From the NCBI RefSeq assembly GCF_002007205.1, contig NZ_LAZS01000005.1, positions 1,550,001 to 1,614,000 on the forward strand: 64,000 nucleotides of DNA, in the 5' to 3' direction. The position numbers and the translations under genes are program-made. The notes under the pieces were generated by a model. It was not told where the DNA came from, did no database searches, and saw only the letters and a program-made list of their open reading frames with translations. How positions within the stretch are numbered: the first letter of the stretch is position 1; each line of letters starts with the position of its first letter. Of this stretch, positions 24,956-33,354 are shown piece after piece. The DNA comes from Ensifer adhaerens. Lineage in GTDB: Bacteria > Pseudomonadota > Alphaproteobacteria > Rhizobiales > Rhizobiaceae.

Positions 24956-26809
24956 CTATTCCTCGCGGATGCTGGCGCGCCAGTCGTCGTTGACTTCCTC
25001 GAACTGCTCCGGACCAAGCCGGATCTTGCCGCGGTACGGATCGACCTTCGACAGGTCCATGCCCGCCGGCAGCTTCCACGTGATGGTCACGTGGGGCTGA
25101 TAGTCCGGGTAGTCCGTCTCGGCGCCGAGGCGCTTGATGTCCTCATGACGCCATGTCAGGCGCGATGAGGCGAACTGCAGCACGACGGCCTCTCCGAAGC
25201 GCTCCATGAGGCGCGGCCCGCCGGGCGCAATGGTCATTTCGCCATCCTCATCAGAGGACCACTCGCCTGCCTGCCCGACCTGGATCCAGTCCAGCGGCGT
25301 GCGGGTGTGGATGATGGTGACGTGCAGACCATCCTGGACAGTCTCGAAGCCCTGAGCCTGGGCCCATGCCGTGATTTCTGCTGCGTTCAGAACGTCGCGA
25401 CGGACATAGAGCGTGCGCGGTGCAGCGTCCCCGGTAATCGGCTTGGCCCTTTCCTTCGCCTCCTCGCCCACTGCGGCGCGCTGTTCGTCCTCGTCCGGCT
25501 CCTGCTCGCTGAGCGTGCCATGCTCCTCGATCGCAGCGTCGAGGCCAGGCAACGATCCGTCTTCGACGAACGTGTTGACCAAGGCATCCGACAAGGCGTC
25601 GATCGGCACCAGCGGCGGTGATGTAGACGTGCCGGCGAGCGCCCGGGCTGCATCCGCCTTCGTCTTGAAGACGTCAGCCTTTTCCTTCTCCGACATGCCC
25701 CAGAGCGGCGCCCACTCGTAATAGATATCCGGATCGCGGGAACCGAGGGCGCTGCGGATAATGCACTCGTCGAGGCGGCCCATGGCCGGCGTCATCTCTA
25801 CCGACTGCATGGCCTGCAGGCGGTCGTAGTAGTTGCGCAGGTCGCTTTCGCCAGTGGCGTTCATGCCGGCCGGCGACTGCCCGAGGAGACGCGTTGCCGG
25901 AATGTCGGCCGCGCCGGATACCAGCTGCATGAACGACATGAGCACGTCTGGCAGCGTGGCGAAGCTCGCCGTCTTCTGTTCGAACTCCTCTTCCTTGTCG
26001 AGGAGAAGGTCGCCGTTGATGCCCTTGGCCGTGGCCGCGAGCGTGTAACGCTCCAGGATCTTGGCGCGATACCGCTCATCGCCGACATTCTGCATGAAGT
26101 CGGGGATGCGGATGACATTGACCTTGGCCTCGAAGACGAGGCTGGCAATGTTCGCCGCGGTTCCGTCAGCCTGCTTAATCGCGTCGACGACCGACAGGAG
26201 AACGCTGTCGCCCCAGCCGGCATAGGTCGTGGTGACGATCTCCTCGTCGGGCTGGGCGGCGCCGTTGAAGACGACCAGGCGCGACGGATGAATGTCGACC
26301 TGCACGCCGTCCGTCGACTTGATCTGGTAGACCTTCGGCTTGCCGTACCATTCGGAGGCCGGGTCGCGATCGATCTCGCCTGCCGTAAGGTTGCGACGAG
26401 AGATAACCGTCAGATACTTCAGACCACCCTTGCCAACGCGATCGACGTCGAGCGGCTCGGTGAGGTTCTGGTCGCCGGTACCGATGACAACGGCGGCACC
26501 GCCCCAGAGCCGAGCCTTGATCTTGGCTTCGAGGATCTTGCCCTTGACGTTCAGGCGCTTCTCTTCTGCCTCGATAAGCTCGATCTGCTGCTTCTTCGCC
26601 TGCCAGTCGCGCCAGGCACGCACGCTATCAAACGCCGGGATATCGACGATCTTCCGCGGCAACCATGCGCCACGGTAGGCGTTGAGCAACTCCTCGTCCG
26701 AAAGCATCGGCATCGAGTAGAAGGTCGAGGCTGCCTTGTCCCGGCTTGTGCCGATGTTCGCAACCATGTTCGTCAGGCTGTCGCGGACGAAAGCGATAAT
26801 GTTTCCCAT
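24956..26809 (-). CDS. Portal protein (DUF1073) fused to an Acb1-like 2H phosphodiesterase domain
   Basis: 617 aa. Residues 1 to about 420 are a DUF1073 portal: ELLNAYRGAWLPRKIVDIPA, LWGGAAVVIGTGDQNL, IPATRLLGQSPAGMNATGE and DLRNYYDRLQAMQ. A linker rich in Glu/Asp (about 425-465) leads to a C-terminal domain with two H-x-T motifs, H496-V-T498 and H573-V-T575, the catalytic signature of 2H phosphodiesterases. It resembles phage Acb1, which degrades the cyclic nucleotides that activate CBASS immunity. The portal is the DNA gateway of the capsid. The catalytic residues are intact, so the domain may be active; its target is inferred. Confidence 0.82.
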   Translation of the reverse strand: MGNIIAFVRDSLTNMVANIGTSRDKAASTFYSMPMLSDEELLNAYRGAWLPRKIVDIPAFDSVRAWRDWQAKKQQIELIEAEEKRLNVKGKILEAKIKARLWGGAAVVIGTGDQNLTEPLDVDRVGKGGLKYLTVISRRNLTAGEIDRDPASEWYGKPKVYQIKSTDGVQVDIHPSRLVVFNGAAQPDEEIVTTTYAGWGDSVLLSVVDAIKQADGTAANIASLVFEAKVNVIRIPDFMQNVGDERYRAKILERYTLAATAKGINGDLLLDKEEEFEQKTASFATLPDVLMSFMQLVSGAADIPATRLLGQSPAGMNATGESDLRNYYDRLQAMQSVEMTPAMGRLDECIIRSALGSRDPDIYYEWAPLWGMSEKEKADVFKTKADAARALAGTSTSPPLVPIDALSDALVNTFVEDGSLPGLDAAIEEHGTLSEQEPDEDEQRAAVGEEAKERAKPITGDAAPRTLYVRRDVLNAAEITAWAQAQGFETVQDGLHVTIIHTRTPLDWIQVGQAGEWSSDEDGEMTIAPGGPRLMERFGEAVVLQFASSRLTWRHEDIKRLGAETDYPDYQPHVTITWKLPAGMDLSKVDPYRGKIRLGPEQFEEVNDDWRASIREE

Positions 26810-26817
26810 GTCCGCTC

Positions 26818-28218
26818 CTAAACGTTCGCCAGCGTGTACGTGCTTGCGCTGAGAAGCGCGTTGAATGCTCGGCTCGTACTGTCGGCGTCGTCATCGTGCG
26901 TCGCTTCAGGAAAGCCTTCGAGCGACGAAAACCATGCTGCATTCCATGGCGCGCGAAGCACCAGCACGTTGCCCGCTTCCGCCTGGGCAGAGAACGGGCT
27001 GAACCGAGTAACCTTGTCACCGGATTCGGGGGTGGCCCGCACTGTGAAGCCTGCCAGCAGCTTCGTCAGGTTGGTGACCTGCGATTTGCCGGCCTGCCCT
27101 GGGTCCTGCGGCAGCGATATCTGCACGTCCTTGCCGTCGGCTTCCGCCGTGTTCCTGATCAACCGCTCGACGCCTGACGGTGACAGGAAGTCGTTGCAGT
27201 GGTGCGCAACGATGTAGCGCCCGTCTGACAGCTTGCCGATCTTGGTGCCTGCCGTGGCGTCCGGGTCGGTGCCCTCTGTCTTCGGCGTTGCCGCCATGTC
27301 CCAACCACGCATCCATTTGACGACGCCGGCCGGGATCGCATCGACGATCTCACACCAGCCCCGCTGGAACAGGAGCCCGGCAGCCGGCCGAATTTTCCAG
27401 TTACCGCCGAGGAGGCGTTCTCGCTCGACCGTCGGCAGAGCCATAAGGTTGGCGAGATAGCCGGGGTCGGCTGCCATCAGCGCCTTGTTGTCCGTCAGCT
27501 TCGCCGGGACGAAGGTCACAGACTTCGGCTCGATCGGCTTCGGGTTGCCGTTCTCGTCCGGCGCCGTGTACTCGGCGAGTTCCGACGGATGATCGGCCCA
27601 GATGATGGAATCACCGATGCGGACGAAGTAGCGAAGGACGCCAGCCCGTTCCGGTATCGGCAGACCAGTATCCTGGTTGATCCACCACGAAATGAACTCG
27701 GCGACCCAGCTGTCCGCATCCGGGTTGCAGGTTGCCCTGACATACGGTCTGACGCCGCACATCGATCGGTTACGAGACAGCAGGTACCAGAACTGCTTCG
27801 CACTGAAGTGCGTGAGCTCGTCGAAGCAGATCAGCGGGATCTGCGAGCCCTGCCAGTTCGATACCGTCTTGTCGTGCTCAAGGTGGGCGAAGCTGACGGA
27901 CGCCCCAGATGGGAACGTCCACGACAGATCCGGCGCCACCTTCGGCTTTGCGTTCAGGCTGGGATAGAGTTTTTCGCTCTCGTCCCAGAGGCCACCCTCG
28001 TTTCGGACCTGCACCAGCGTGCGCCGGAAGAACACGGCGCCGAACTGCGGGTTAGCAACATGGCGCAGCGGCTCCATGAGGAGCGCCCACGTCTTGCCGC
28101 CCCCTGCCGACCCGCCATAGATGGCGATGTCCGCCGGCGAGCCAAGGAACTGTGTCTGCGGGCCAGCCTGTGGCCGGATGATTGTCTGGGCGCCCTGCCC
28201 TTGCTCAACCCCTGCCAT
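26818..28218 (-). CDS. Terminase large subunit
   Basis: 466 aa. The ATPase domain has Walker A GGSAGGGKT (35-43) and Walker B LICFDE (129-134) followed by the coupling segment LTHFSAKQFWYLLSRNR. The C-terminal nuclease domain begins with MRGWDMAATPKTEG, giving the first acidic metal ligand. It packages DNA through the portal. Its start overlaps the small subunit gene by 14 nt. Downstream there are only eight bases to the portal gene. Confidence 0.9.
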   Translation of the reverse strand: MAGVEQGQGAQTIIRPQAGPQTQFLGSPADIAIYGGSAGGGKTWALLMEPLRHVANPQFGAVFFRRTLVQVRNEGGLWDESEKLYPSLNAKPKVAPDLSWTFPSGASVSFAHLEHDKTVSNWQGSQIPLICFDELTHFSAKQFWYLLSRNRSMCGVRPYVRATCNPDADSWVAEFISWWINQDTGLPIPERAGVLRYFVRIGDSIIWADHPSELAEYTAPDENGNPKPIEPKSVTFVPAKLTDNKALMAADPGYLANLMALPTVERERLLGGNWKIRPAAGLLFQRGWCEIVDAIPAGVVKWMRGWDMAATPKTEGTDPDATAGTKIGKLSDGRYIVAHHCNDFLSPSGVERLIRNTAEADGKDVQISLPQDPGQAGKSQVTNLTKLLAGFTVRATPESGDKVTRFSPFSAQAEAGNVLVLRAPWNAAWFSSLEGFPEATHDDDADSTSRAFNALLSASTYTLANV

Positions 28219-28669
28219 TATCGGGCAACTGGAAGATCGTCACCGGAGAGACCGGCGTCGGAAGATCCTTGCCGTCCTTGCCCGTGATCTCGCGTCGGTT
28301 CGTATAGGCGCCGCCGACTTCTTCCGCCGCCTGCTTCAGCAACGATGATGCCAGCACCATGTTGCCCTGGGTCTCTGCCTTGTCTGCCATGCGCTGAAGA
28401 GCGCGGAGACGAACGGCGCGATGGCTGATCGCGATCGTGGCGGTGTCCTCAAGGAAGGTCTTGCGGGTCTCCTCGAAGAGCATCTTCCATTTCGCGGCGA
28501 GACGCGCGCCAGCCTTCTTGTTCGGGTCGTAAGCCTCGATCGCCTGAGGCGTCAGCGTGACCGCGTAATCCTTCTTGAGTGCAGCGGCGACGACCGACGG
28601 GCTATCGAAGCAAGCCAGCGACTGGACGACATAGGTCTGCTGCTCGTGTGTGAGTTTTCGCTCGGCCAT
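28205..28669 (-). CDS. Terminase small subunit (DUF2280)
   Basis: 154 aa. N-terminal helix-turn-helix (LTHEQQTYVVQSLACFDSPS, VVAAALKKDYAVTLTPQAIE) and helical C-terminal part (RLRALQRMADKAETQGNMV), as in DUF2280 small terminases. It binds the packaging site and hands DNA to the large subunit. It is the first gene of the packaging-head transcript; no strong ribosome-binding site is visible at its ATG. Confidence 0.78.
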   Translation of the reverse strand: MAERKLTHEQQTYVVQSLACFDSPSVVAAALKKDYAVTLTPQAIEAYDPNKKAGARLAAKWKMLFEETRKTFLEDTATIAISHRAVRLRALQRMADKAETQGNMVLASSLLKQAAEEVGGAYTNRREITGKDGKDLPTPVSPVTIFQLPDNGRG

Positions 28670-28693
28670 AGCTTTATCAGGACACCATCAAGA

Positions 28694-29332
28694 TCAGGCG
28701 GCGCGAGCCTGGCAGGTCCCGCATGCACAGCCTATTAGGTCTGCGGTCATCAACGGCGGCTTTGACAGCGCCTCGACCAATTCCTTTACGCCCGTCTCTA
28801 TCGCACCATACCGAGCGGCTACCCCGATGAAGGCTTCCACATCATGGGAGCGCATCGTGTAGACCGGGAGCCCTGTGCTCTTGCGGAACTTCGGGGTGCC
28901 GAAGTCGTCGAGCTCCTGGGCGCAGTGTGAAAGCTCATGCTCGATCAGAGCGCAGGCTTGCGCATCACTGGCCGATACCCAGAAGTTGGCATCGATCGTG
29001 ATGATGAAGTCGGGGACCGAACCGAACCAACCGAGGACCTGCGCCTCTGCCCTTGCTCTGGCCCACTTGCCCATCATGCCGGCAGGCTGTCCCATCTCGG
29101 CTTGACCGATGACGGTGCGGCCCTTCTTCGAGCTGCTCACTGTGGTCCACAGCATGCCGATCGATGCCGGGATGAGGTGAGCGTGATCCGGGTTGAACAT
29201 ATCGCTCTCCGGGTCGATGAAGGTATCGCGGGCCCAGGCTTCGAGTTCGGGCGCGGCCATGAAGGCGCATCCACTGAAATCTTCGAAAAGTCCCAACGGT
29301 GGTTGCGGTCGCATCAATTCACCACTTGCCAT
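28694..29332 (-). CDS. Putative phage metallopeptidase
   Basis: 212 aa. HELSH at residues 132-136, within ALIEHELSHCAQELDDFG, is an HExxH zinc-protease motif. The context FIITIDANFWVSASDAQACA and later MRSHDVEAFIGVAARYG are typical of the phage metallopeptidase family. Four C-terminal residues of CACGTC type form a cysteine cluster (GCACGTCQARAA). The start could be ATG 29332 or ATG 29314; neither has a strong SD. It sits just before terS; its substrate is unknown. Confidence 0.72.
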   Translation of the reverse strand: MASGELMRPQPPLGLFEDFSGCAFMAAPELEAWARDTFIDPESDMFNPDHAHLIPASIGMLWTTVSSSKKGRTVIGQAEMGQPAGMMGKWARARAEAQVLGWFGSVPDFIITIDANFWVSASDAQACALIEHELSHCAQELDDFGTPKFRKSTGLPVYTMRSHDVEAFIGVAARYGAIETGVKELVEALSKPPLMTADLIGCACGTCQARAA

Positions 29333-29384
29333 TTGCGTTACGCTGGTCCCATCTCACAATGAGTGAAACTGCCCGGGAGCTAGC

Positions 29385-29999
29385 ATGAACGCTAAGGAGT
29401 TTGCCGCCCAGTTGCGGACGGAGATCGAGGCAATCAAGAACCAGGGCGTCCCTGCGATCGATGTCGAAAACTTGATCACCTATCTTTCAAATGTCGAAGA
29501 CTCGCCATCTGCCGAGCCCTCGGCAGCAGAGATCGAACATTACAAAGCAGATCTGACTGCCCATATCGAAGCGACGAAACACAACTACAACACCCAGTTG
29601 GAGATGTTTAAGTCGGTCATTTTAGCGGGACAGAACGCCATCCGAACCATCGTCGGTATCAACGGCGGCGCTTCGGTGGCCATGCTTGCTTTCCTGGGGC
29701 ATATGGCAGCAATCCGCTCCCCCTTCATCCCCGTGTATGCAGCTTGCTTGCTTCCTTTCGCCGCGGGAACCCTGCTCGGGGGACTCATCTCTGGCGGTAC
29801 CTATCTATCGCAATGGCTTTATGCTGGCGGATCGAAAAAGGTTGAGACCGCAGGCTTCGCCGTCAACATTCTCGTGATCCTATTCGGGATCGGCTCATTC
29901 GCTTGCTTCGGCTTGGGCGCATGGTGGACGTACGAGGCGTTCCTTGACACTCCGCCGCAGGGCACGGCGCCGTTGGTGAAGACGGTCCCTGTGGGCTGA
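29385..29999 (+). CDS. Membrane protein with cytoplasmic N-terminal helical domain (cargo, first of a pair)
   Basis: 204 aa, unrecognised. About residues 1-85 are soluble and helical (FAAQLRTEIEAIKNQGVPAI, ALTAHIEATKHNYNTQLEMF-like stretch). Three hydrophobic segments follow at about 88-108, 115-140 and 153-178 (SVAMLAFLGHMAA, PVYAACLLPFAAGTLLGGLI, ILVILFGIGSFACFGLGAWW). A GGGAGC site precedes ATG 29385. It runs opposite to the late operon and shares a stop-start overlap with the next gene, so the two form an independent unit, possibly exclusion or defence. Confidence 0.62.
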   Translation: MNAKEFAAQLRTEIEAIKNQGVPAIDVENLITYLSNVEDSPSAEPSAAEIEHYKADLTAHIEATKHNYNTQLEMFKSVILAGQNAIRTIVGINGGASVAMLAFLGHMAAIRSPFIPVYAACLLPFAAGTLLGGLISGGTYLSQWLYAGGSKKVETAGFAVNILVILFGIGSFACFGLGAWWTYEAFLDTPPQGTAPLVKTVPVG

Positions 30000-30652
30000 T
30001 GTTCCAACCTCTATGCCCAAGGAAATCCAAATTGAGAATAGACTGGTCGAACATTGTCTTTATGATTGCCCTTGGGCTCTTTTCATTTGTGCTGGGAATA
30101 ACTCATGGAGCAGCCGTATGGTCGGTTGGGGTTGAACAATCTGCCCCATTTGGCCGCGTTGAGTTTTGGCTGAACCGCTACCAAACGCTCATCGCCGGCG
30201 GCATCGCGCTTCTCACTCTCTACGGTGTGGTGCATCAGCTTCGACAATCGGAGAGGCAGCACAAAGAGAACATTTACCGCCAACTCGAACCCGAGCTCTA
30301 CGGCCTTTACGATGCCTTTCGCGCAGCCAAGGGAGTTGAATTAGACGAGATTCAAGGCCTAGCAGAGGAGGATCACCTGATGATCCTAAATAATCTCACG
30401 GCGATGGATCCGGAGACGGTTGCTTACATCGAAGCCCACTGCATCAAATATGTCGCTGACGAAGCCCGCAGATTTATGCAGTCGCAATCGCAACTGAACG
30501 ATTTTCTCGCTGACAAGTCCACAACGCTTAAACCTCGCGTTTTCCAGTACAGGAAGCTAAAACAGCGCGCGGAACGATTGGAGCGCCTGTCAAAGATCCG
30601 CATGAAAGAGATCGAACAATTGCGCTACAAGGACGGGCAAAAGCTCTTTTGA
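29999..30652 (+). CDS. Membrane protein with long cytoplasmic helical tail (cargo, second of a pair)
   Basis: 217 aa, unrecognised. Coupled to the previous gene (TGATG). Two transmembrane segments at about residues 20-42 and 63-80 (IVFMIALGLFSFVLGITHGA, LIAGGIALLTLYGVVHQL) precede about 135 cytoplasmic residues that are helical and charged, ending in a coiled coil (QYRKLKQRAERLERLSKIRM). A two-helix membrane anchor with a sensor- or effector-like domain recalls phage exclusion or abortive-infection proteins. This is suggestion from architecture only. Confidence 0.62.
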   Translation: MFQPLCPRKSKLRIDWSNIVFMIALGLFSFVLGITHGAAVWSVGVEQSAPFGRVEFWLNRYQTLIAGGIALLTLYGVVHQLRQSERQHKENIYRQLEPELYGLYDAFRAAKGVELDEIQGLAEEDHLMILNNLTAMDPETVAYIEAHCIKYVADEARRFMQSQSQLNDFLADKSTTLKPRVFQYRKLKQRAERLERLSKIRMKEIEQLRYKDGQKLF

Positions 30653-30885
30653 CGCATGCTGTATTGCTTGCCGGGCTACCCTCCCGGCTGGCCGCTGGCG
30701 CTTGGTTGCATATCCAGCGCTGTGAAAGGTCGGGGCGCAGCGGCTTCCCCTCAGGTATTCGGAATTTTGGCAATATGCGTCAAAGGCGGGAGGCGGTGAC
30801 GTCCTCCCTAAGGCCCGGCGAGTGTTCCCTCTAATCGAGGTCCGCGATCAGAACAGCCTGCAAATCACCAATGATTGCAGCGACA
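30653..30885. other. Intergenic region between the membrane-protein pair and the NusG paralogue
   Basis: About 230 bp without a convincing gene on either strand. An imperfect inverted repeat (CTGCAAATCA with TGATTGCAG, about 30857-30880) sits right after the leftward nusG-like stop, but has no T-run. This is the interval a leftward early transcript must cross to reach the terminase genes, so control elements could lie here. None is proven. Confidence 0.3.
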
Positions 30886-31476
30886 TTAAGCGACTTTATC
30901 GATCAATTCAAGCGGAAGATCGACGTGGACGAGCCCCCCGAGCATTTCGACCACAGCTTTCACCGTGTTGCGGCCGGTGACATCGAGGACCGTGGCCAGC
31001 ATGCCGCCGACCAGGCGGTGTTCGGGCGCGATCCGGACGGTGACGTCCTTCGGGAATTCTTCCTGAAGCTGCTTGCGGGTGCGCTTTTTGCGGGCGTCGC
31101 GCTCGCGCTGCAGAGAGGCGCCGGCGATAGCCTCCGCGTCCCGGATACTCTCGACGTCGAAATTGGAGATCCGGGTCGGATAGCCAGCCACACCGAGGAT
31201 CGAGATGACGCCGTCGACGCGCGACAGCCGGTAGAAATCGGACGTCGGCAGGTACACGAACGAATAGCCGACGATCATAGCGAAGCGGCGCTCGATCAGC
31301 TCCTTGGTCCGGTGGTGTTTGATGTCCTTCCGGAACGACGGCATGTAGATTTCGATGTCGGCGTCACGAAGATTCCGCTCGATGATGAACTCGCCCTTGC
31401 GTTCCTCGGGTGCGCCGATCCGCGGCGTTGCGGGGCGCTGGGTTCCGGGACGGGTCTTGATCGCGTACCAGCTCAT
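30886..31476 (-). CDS. Phage-encoded NusG-like transcription elongation factor
   Basis: 196 aa from ATG 31476 (ATGA overlap with the previous gene). About residues 1-115 are a NusG N-terminal domain: MSWYAIKTRPGTQRPA at the start, EIYMPSFRKDIKHHRTKE, the FAMIVGYSFVYLP segment that replaces the usual GYvfV, and VISILGVAGYPTRIS. A basic linker (125-140) leads to a KOW-type C-terminal domain (GGMLATVLDVTGRNTVKAVV, VHVDLPLELIDKV). Specialised NusG paralogues (RfaH, LoaP) act as antiterminators. As the last early gene before the late operon it may let polymerase read into the packaging genes. Confidence 0.78.
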   Translation of the reverse strand: MSWYAIKTRPGTQRPATPRIGAPEERKGEFIIERNLRDADIEIYMPSFRKDIKHHRTKELIERRFAMIVGYSFVYLPTSDFYRLSRVDGVISILGVAGYPTRISNFDVESIRDAEAIAGASLQRERDARKKRTRKQLQEEFPKDVTVRIAPEHRLVGGMLATVLDVTGRNTVKAVVEMLGGLVHVDLPLELIDKVA

Positions 31477-31787
31477 TGGGCATTCTCCATGTCGATCTTG
31501 TTCAAGGCGTAAGCGACGGTCGTGTGGTCCCGTGAGAAAACCCGGGCAATGGCGTGCAGCGACATCCGCCTCTGCTCGCGGAGCTCCCACATGATCCGGT
31601 GGCGGTGTCTGGTGATGGCGCGGCGCTGAGACAGTCCGAGCATGACCTTTGACGGGATCCGCAGTTCGAGGCTCCGAAGCCGGACATAGTCGGTTGGCGT
31701 CAGGTGACCGAGGGTGCGTAGCTGGTGAACGCGGAATGCGATGACGTGGTCGTTCGCGTCTGGACGGGGACGGAGCTTACGCAGCAT
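31473..31787 (-). CDS. DnaA domain IV-like DNA-binding protein
   Basis: 104 aa from ATG 31787. The C-terminal half reads RRMSLHAIARVFSRDHTTVA, then YALNKID. This is the DnaA domain IV helix-turn-helix with its signature DHTT (87-90), which reads DnaA boxes. The AAA+ ATPase part of DnaA is absent. It may bind the phage origin or host DnaA boxes, or serve as a transcription factor. It overlaps neighbours on both sides (11 nt and ATGA). Confidence 0.72.
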   Translation of the reverse strand: MLRKLRPRPDANDHVIAFRVHQLRTLGHLTPTDYVRLRSLELRIPSKVMLGLSQRRAITRHRHRIMWELREQRRMSLHAIARVFSRDHTTVAYALNKIDMENAQ

Positions 31788-32409
31788 CGGCCTGCACCTC
31801 CGGCGCGGACGGCTTAACGAGGGCGGGCGCCCACACCTGATTGATCGCCCAAAGATGCGTTGCGCCGAGGGGCCACCGCCGCTTCTTGCAGCCGTTGGCA
31901 AACTCGTCGTGAGATTGGCATTCGGCGACGAAGACGAAGCCCTGAGCGGCGAGCTCGCGCGCCCTCTCCTCCTGGGTGATCCGCAGGTCCTTGAGCCCGT
32001 AGCGCGACATGCGAGGGCCGCCGAGCGCAGCGTTTTCGCGGCCAGCCTTGATCATCTCCCAGGCGCGCATGCGCTCTTCGCGAAGGCTTCGGCATTCGAG
32101 GTTGGCCATCGCCGCCATTTCGGACGGGATCGGCAGGAAGGACCGGTTCGGCAAGTCGTATTCGCCACGCTTCAGGCGGACGAAAACTGTGCGTAGGCCA
32201 TGGAGCGGCACGCCCTTGAGCGCGATCCGATATTCCTCGATCGGATCCTCGGACTGGATTGACCCCGGGATCATCAGCCCGGCGTCCATCAGCGAGGCGA
32301 TACACTTGCCGACCTCGTCGACGCCGCACGGCGAAAGCTTTTCAGTGAGAGCGGAAATCCCCTGCTCCAAGGTCGACAGTCTGGTCGGCAAATTTGTCAT
32401 CTGGCTCAC
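31777..32409 (-). CDS. Putative replication-associated protein
   Basis: 210 aa. No Walker motif. Helical N-terminus (LEQGISALTEKLSPCG), then IPGSIQSEDPIEEYRIALKG and RGEYDLPNRSFLPIPSEMAA, a segment reminiscent of phage replication accessory proteins of the lambda P kind, where a similar F-P-P-[EQ] motif is found. It follows an O-like initiator gene with 68 nt overlap and precedes the DnaA-like gene. The loader role is a guess from position. Confidence 0.5.
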   Translation of the reverse strand: MSQMTNLPTRLSTLEQGISALTEKLSPCGVDEVGKCIASLMDAGLMIPGSIQSEDPIEEYRIALKGVPLHGLRTVFVRLKRGEYDLPNRSFLPIPSEMAAMANLECRSLREERMRAWEMIKAGRENAALGGPRMSRYGLKDLRITQEERARELAAQGFVFVAECQSHDEFANGCKKRRWPLGATHLWAINQVWAPALVKPSAPEVQADAA

Positions 32410-33004
32410 CGTAGAGGTCTCGTTTCAGTTTCTGGTGGATGTCGTGTTGGCGCTGCATGTGAGGGCTCATCGGCCGAGGCGGAGCCTGGGCTTGAGCCCG
32501 TGGCTTGGCGACGTTGCGCATCCAGTTGCGCCATGTGGCCTCCCAATCGAGCTTTGCGGCGTCCTTGCCGCTCTTGCCGACCCAGAAATCGCGGAACTTG
32601 TCGGCCTCGAAACGGATCGTTGCTTCGGAGTGGCCCTGATCGATAGCCCACTGGCCCCATGCTGCCGGGAGAGCCCAGCCAGCCGGCAAACGCGTCCCGC
32701 GCTTGTTTTCCGAGCGAAGCGAGGATGGGGTGGGGTTAATTTCTTTAGGGGGTGTGGGGGACTTTTCTTTATCAGGGGTGGGGTTGTCCCGTTCGGTCAC
32801 GTCCTGTCCCGCGACGTCACGTGACATCCCGTGACGTTGACGCTGCTTGCGCTCACGGTCGGACCTGCGCCGAGCCTCGATCGACGCCCCTGCCTCTTCC
32901 TTCGTTGCCGTCTCAACGGCCGCGAGCATGTCGGCAACCTCGGCCGCCTGCTCTGCAGTGAGGCCAAGTACCGCCATCCTCATGAGCACCGAAGTCGGGA
33001 TCAA
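32342..33004 (-). CDS. O-like replication protein
   Basis: 220 aa from a TTG at 33004 that overlaps the RusA stop (TTGA) behind GAGGGG; an ATG further in at about residue 8 is the alternative. The N-terminus (VLGLTAEQAAEVADMLAA) is helical, and the middle is basic and low-complexity (RRRSDRERKQRQRHG). The C-terminal block LPAGWALPAAWGQWAIDQGH, then FRDFWVGKSGKDAAKLDWEA with TWRNWMRNVA, is typical of phage replication initiators of the lambda O/DnaT kind. It probably recruits helicase at the phage origin. Confidence 0.62.
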   Translation of the reverse strand: MIPTSVLMRMAVLGLTAEQAAEVADMLAAVETATKEEAGASIEARRRSDRERKQRQRHGMSRDVAGQDVTERDNPTPDKEKSPTPPKEINPTPSSLRSENKRGTRLPAGWALPAAWGQWAIDQGHSEATIRFEADKFRDFWVGKSGKDAAKLDWEATWRNWMRNVAKPRAQAQAPPRPMSPHMQRQHDIHQKLKRDLYGEPDDKFADQTVDLGAGDFRSH

Positions 33005-33354
33005 GCTGCCATCCCCTCTTCGCAAACCTGGACGATGACGACGCACTCAGCCGGAAGCTCGCTGTCCCAGCACATGGTGAGGCGCTCGCAGAGATTGTCG
33101 TTCTTGATGACGCCGTAGTGCTGAAGGCAGTCGAGGATTGCCTTGGACCGGTTGTCGAGGTCCTGGCGCATGCTCTGACGGCGCAGCGCTACATAGAGCG
33201 CGAACGGCTTGTCGATCGGCGCCGACGGCGCCTTGATGAAGTAGCCGGCGTCAGTCCGCCATTTCTTGTAGGTCGGCGACAGCCGGCGCTTCGCGCCCCA
33301 GCCGTCGTAAAGGTCCCAGCCTGACGGCGGGTATGGTAGGTGGAGTTTAATCAC
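33001..33354 (-). CDS. rusA: RusA-family Holliday junction resolvase
   Basis: 117 aa from GTG 33354 (GTGA overlap). The catalytic pattern of RusA is present: D65-L-D67-N-R-S-K71, D75, and K-N-D86. The N-terminus IKLHLPYPPSGWDLYDGW is a short form of the family's usual beta-strand. It cleaves four-way junctions arising in phage replication and recombination. It is within a coupled series of replication genes. Confidence 0.85.
   Translation of the reverse strand: MIKLHLPYPPSGWDLYDGWGAKRRLSPTYKKWRTDAGYFIKAPSAPIDKPFALYVALRRQSMRQDLDNRSKAILDCLQHYGVIKNDNLCERLTMCWDSELPAECVVIVQVCEEGMAA

Noticed and set aside
30528..30773. 81-codon minus-strand frame near the membrane-protein pair
   Set aside because: Overlaps the end of the 29999-30652 gene and has a biased, cysteine/arginine-rich sequence without a ribosome-binding site.
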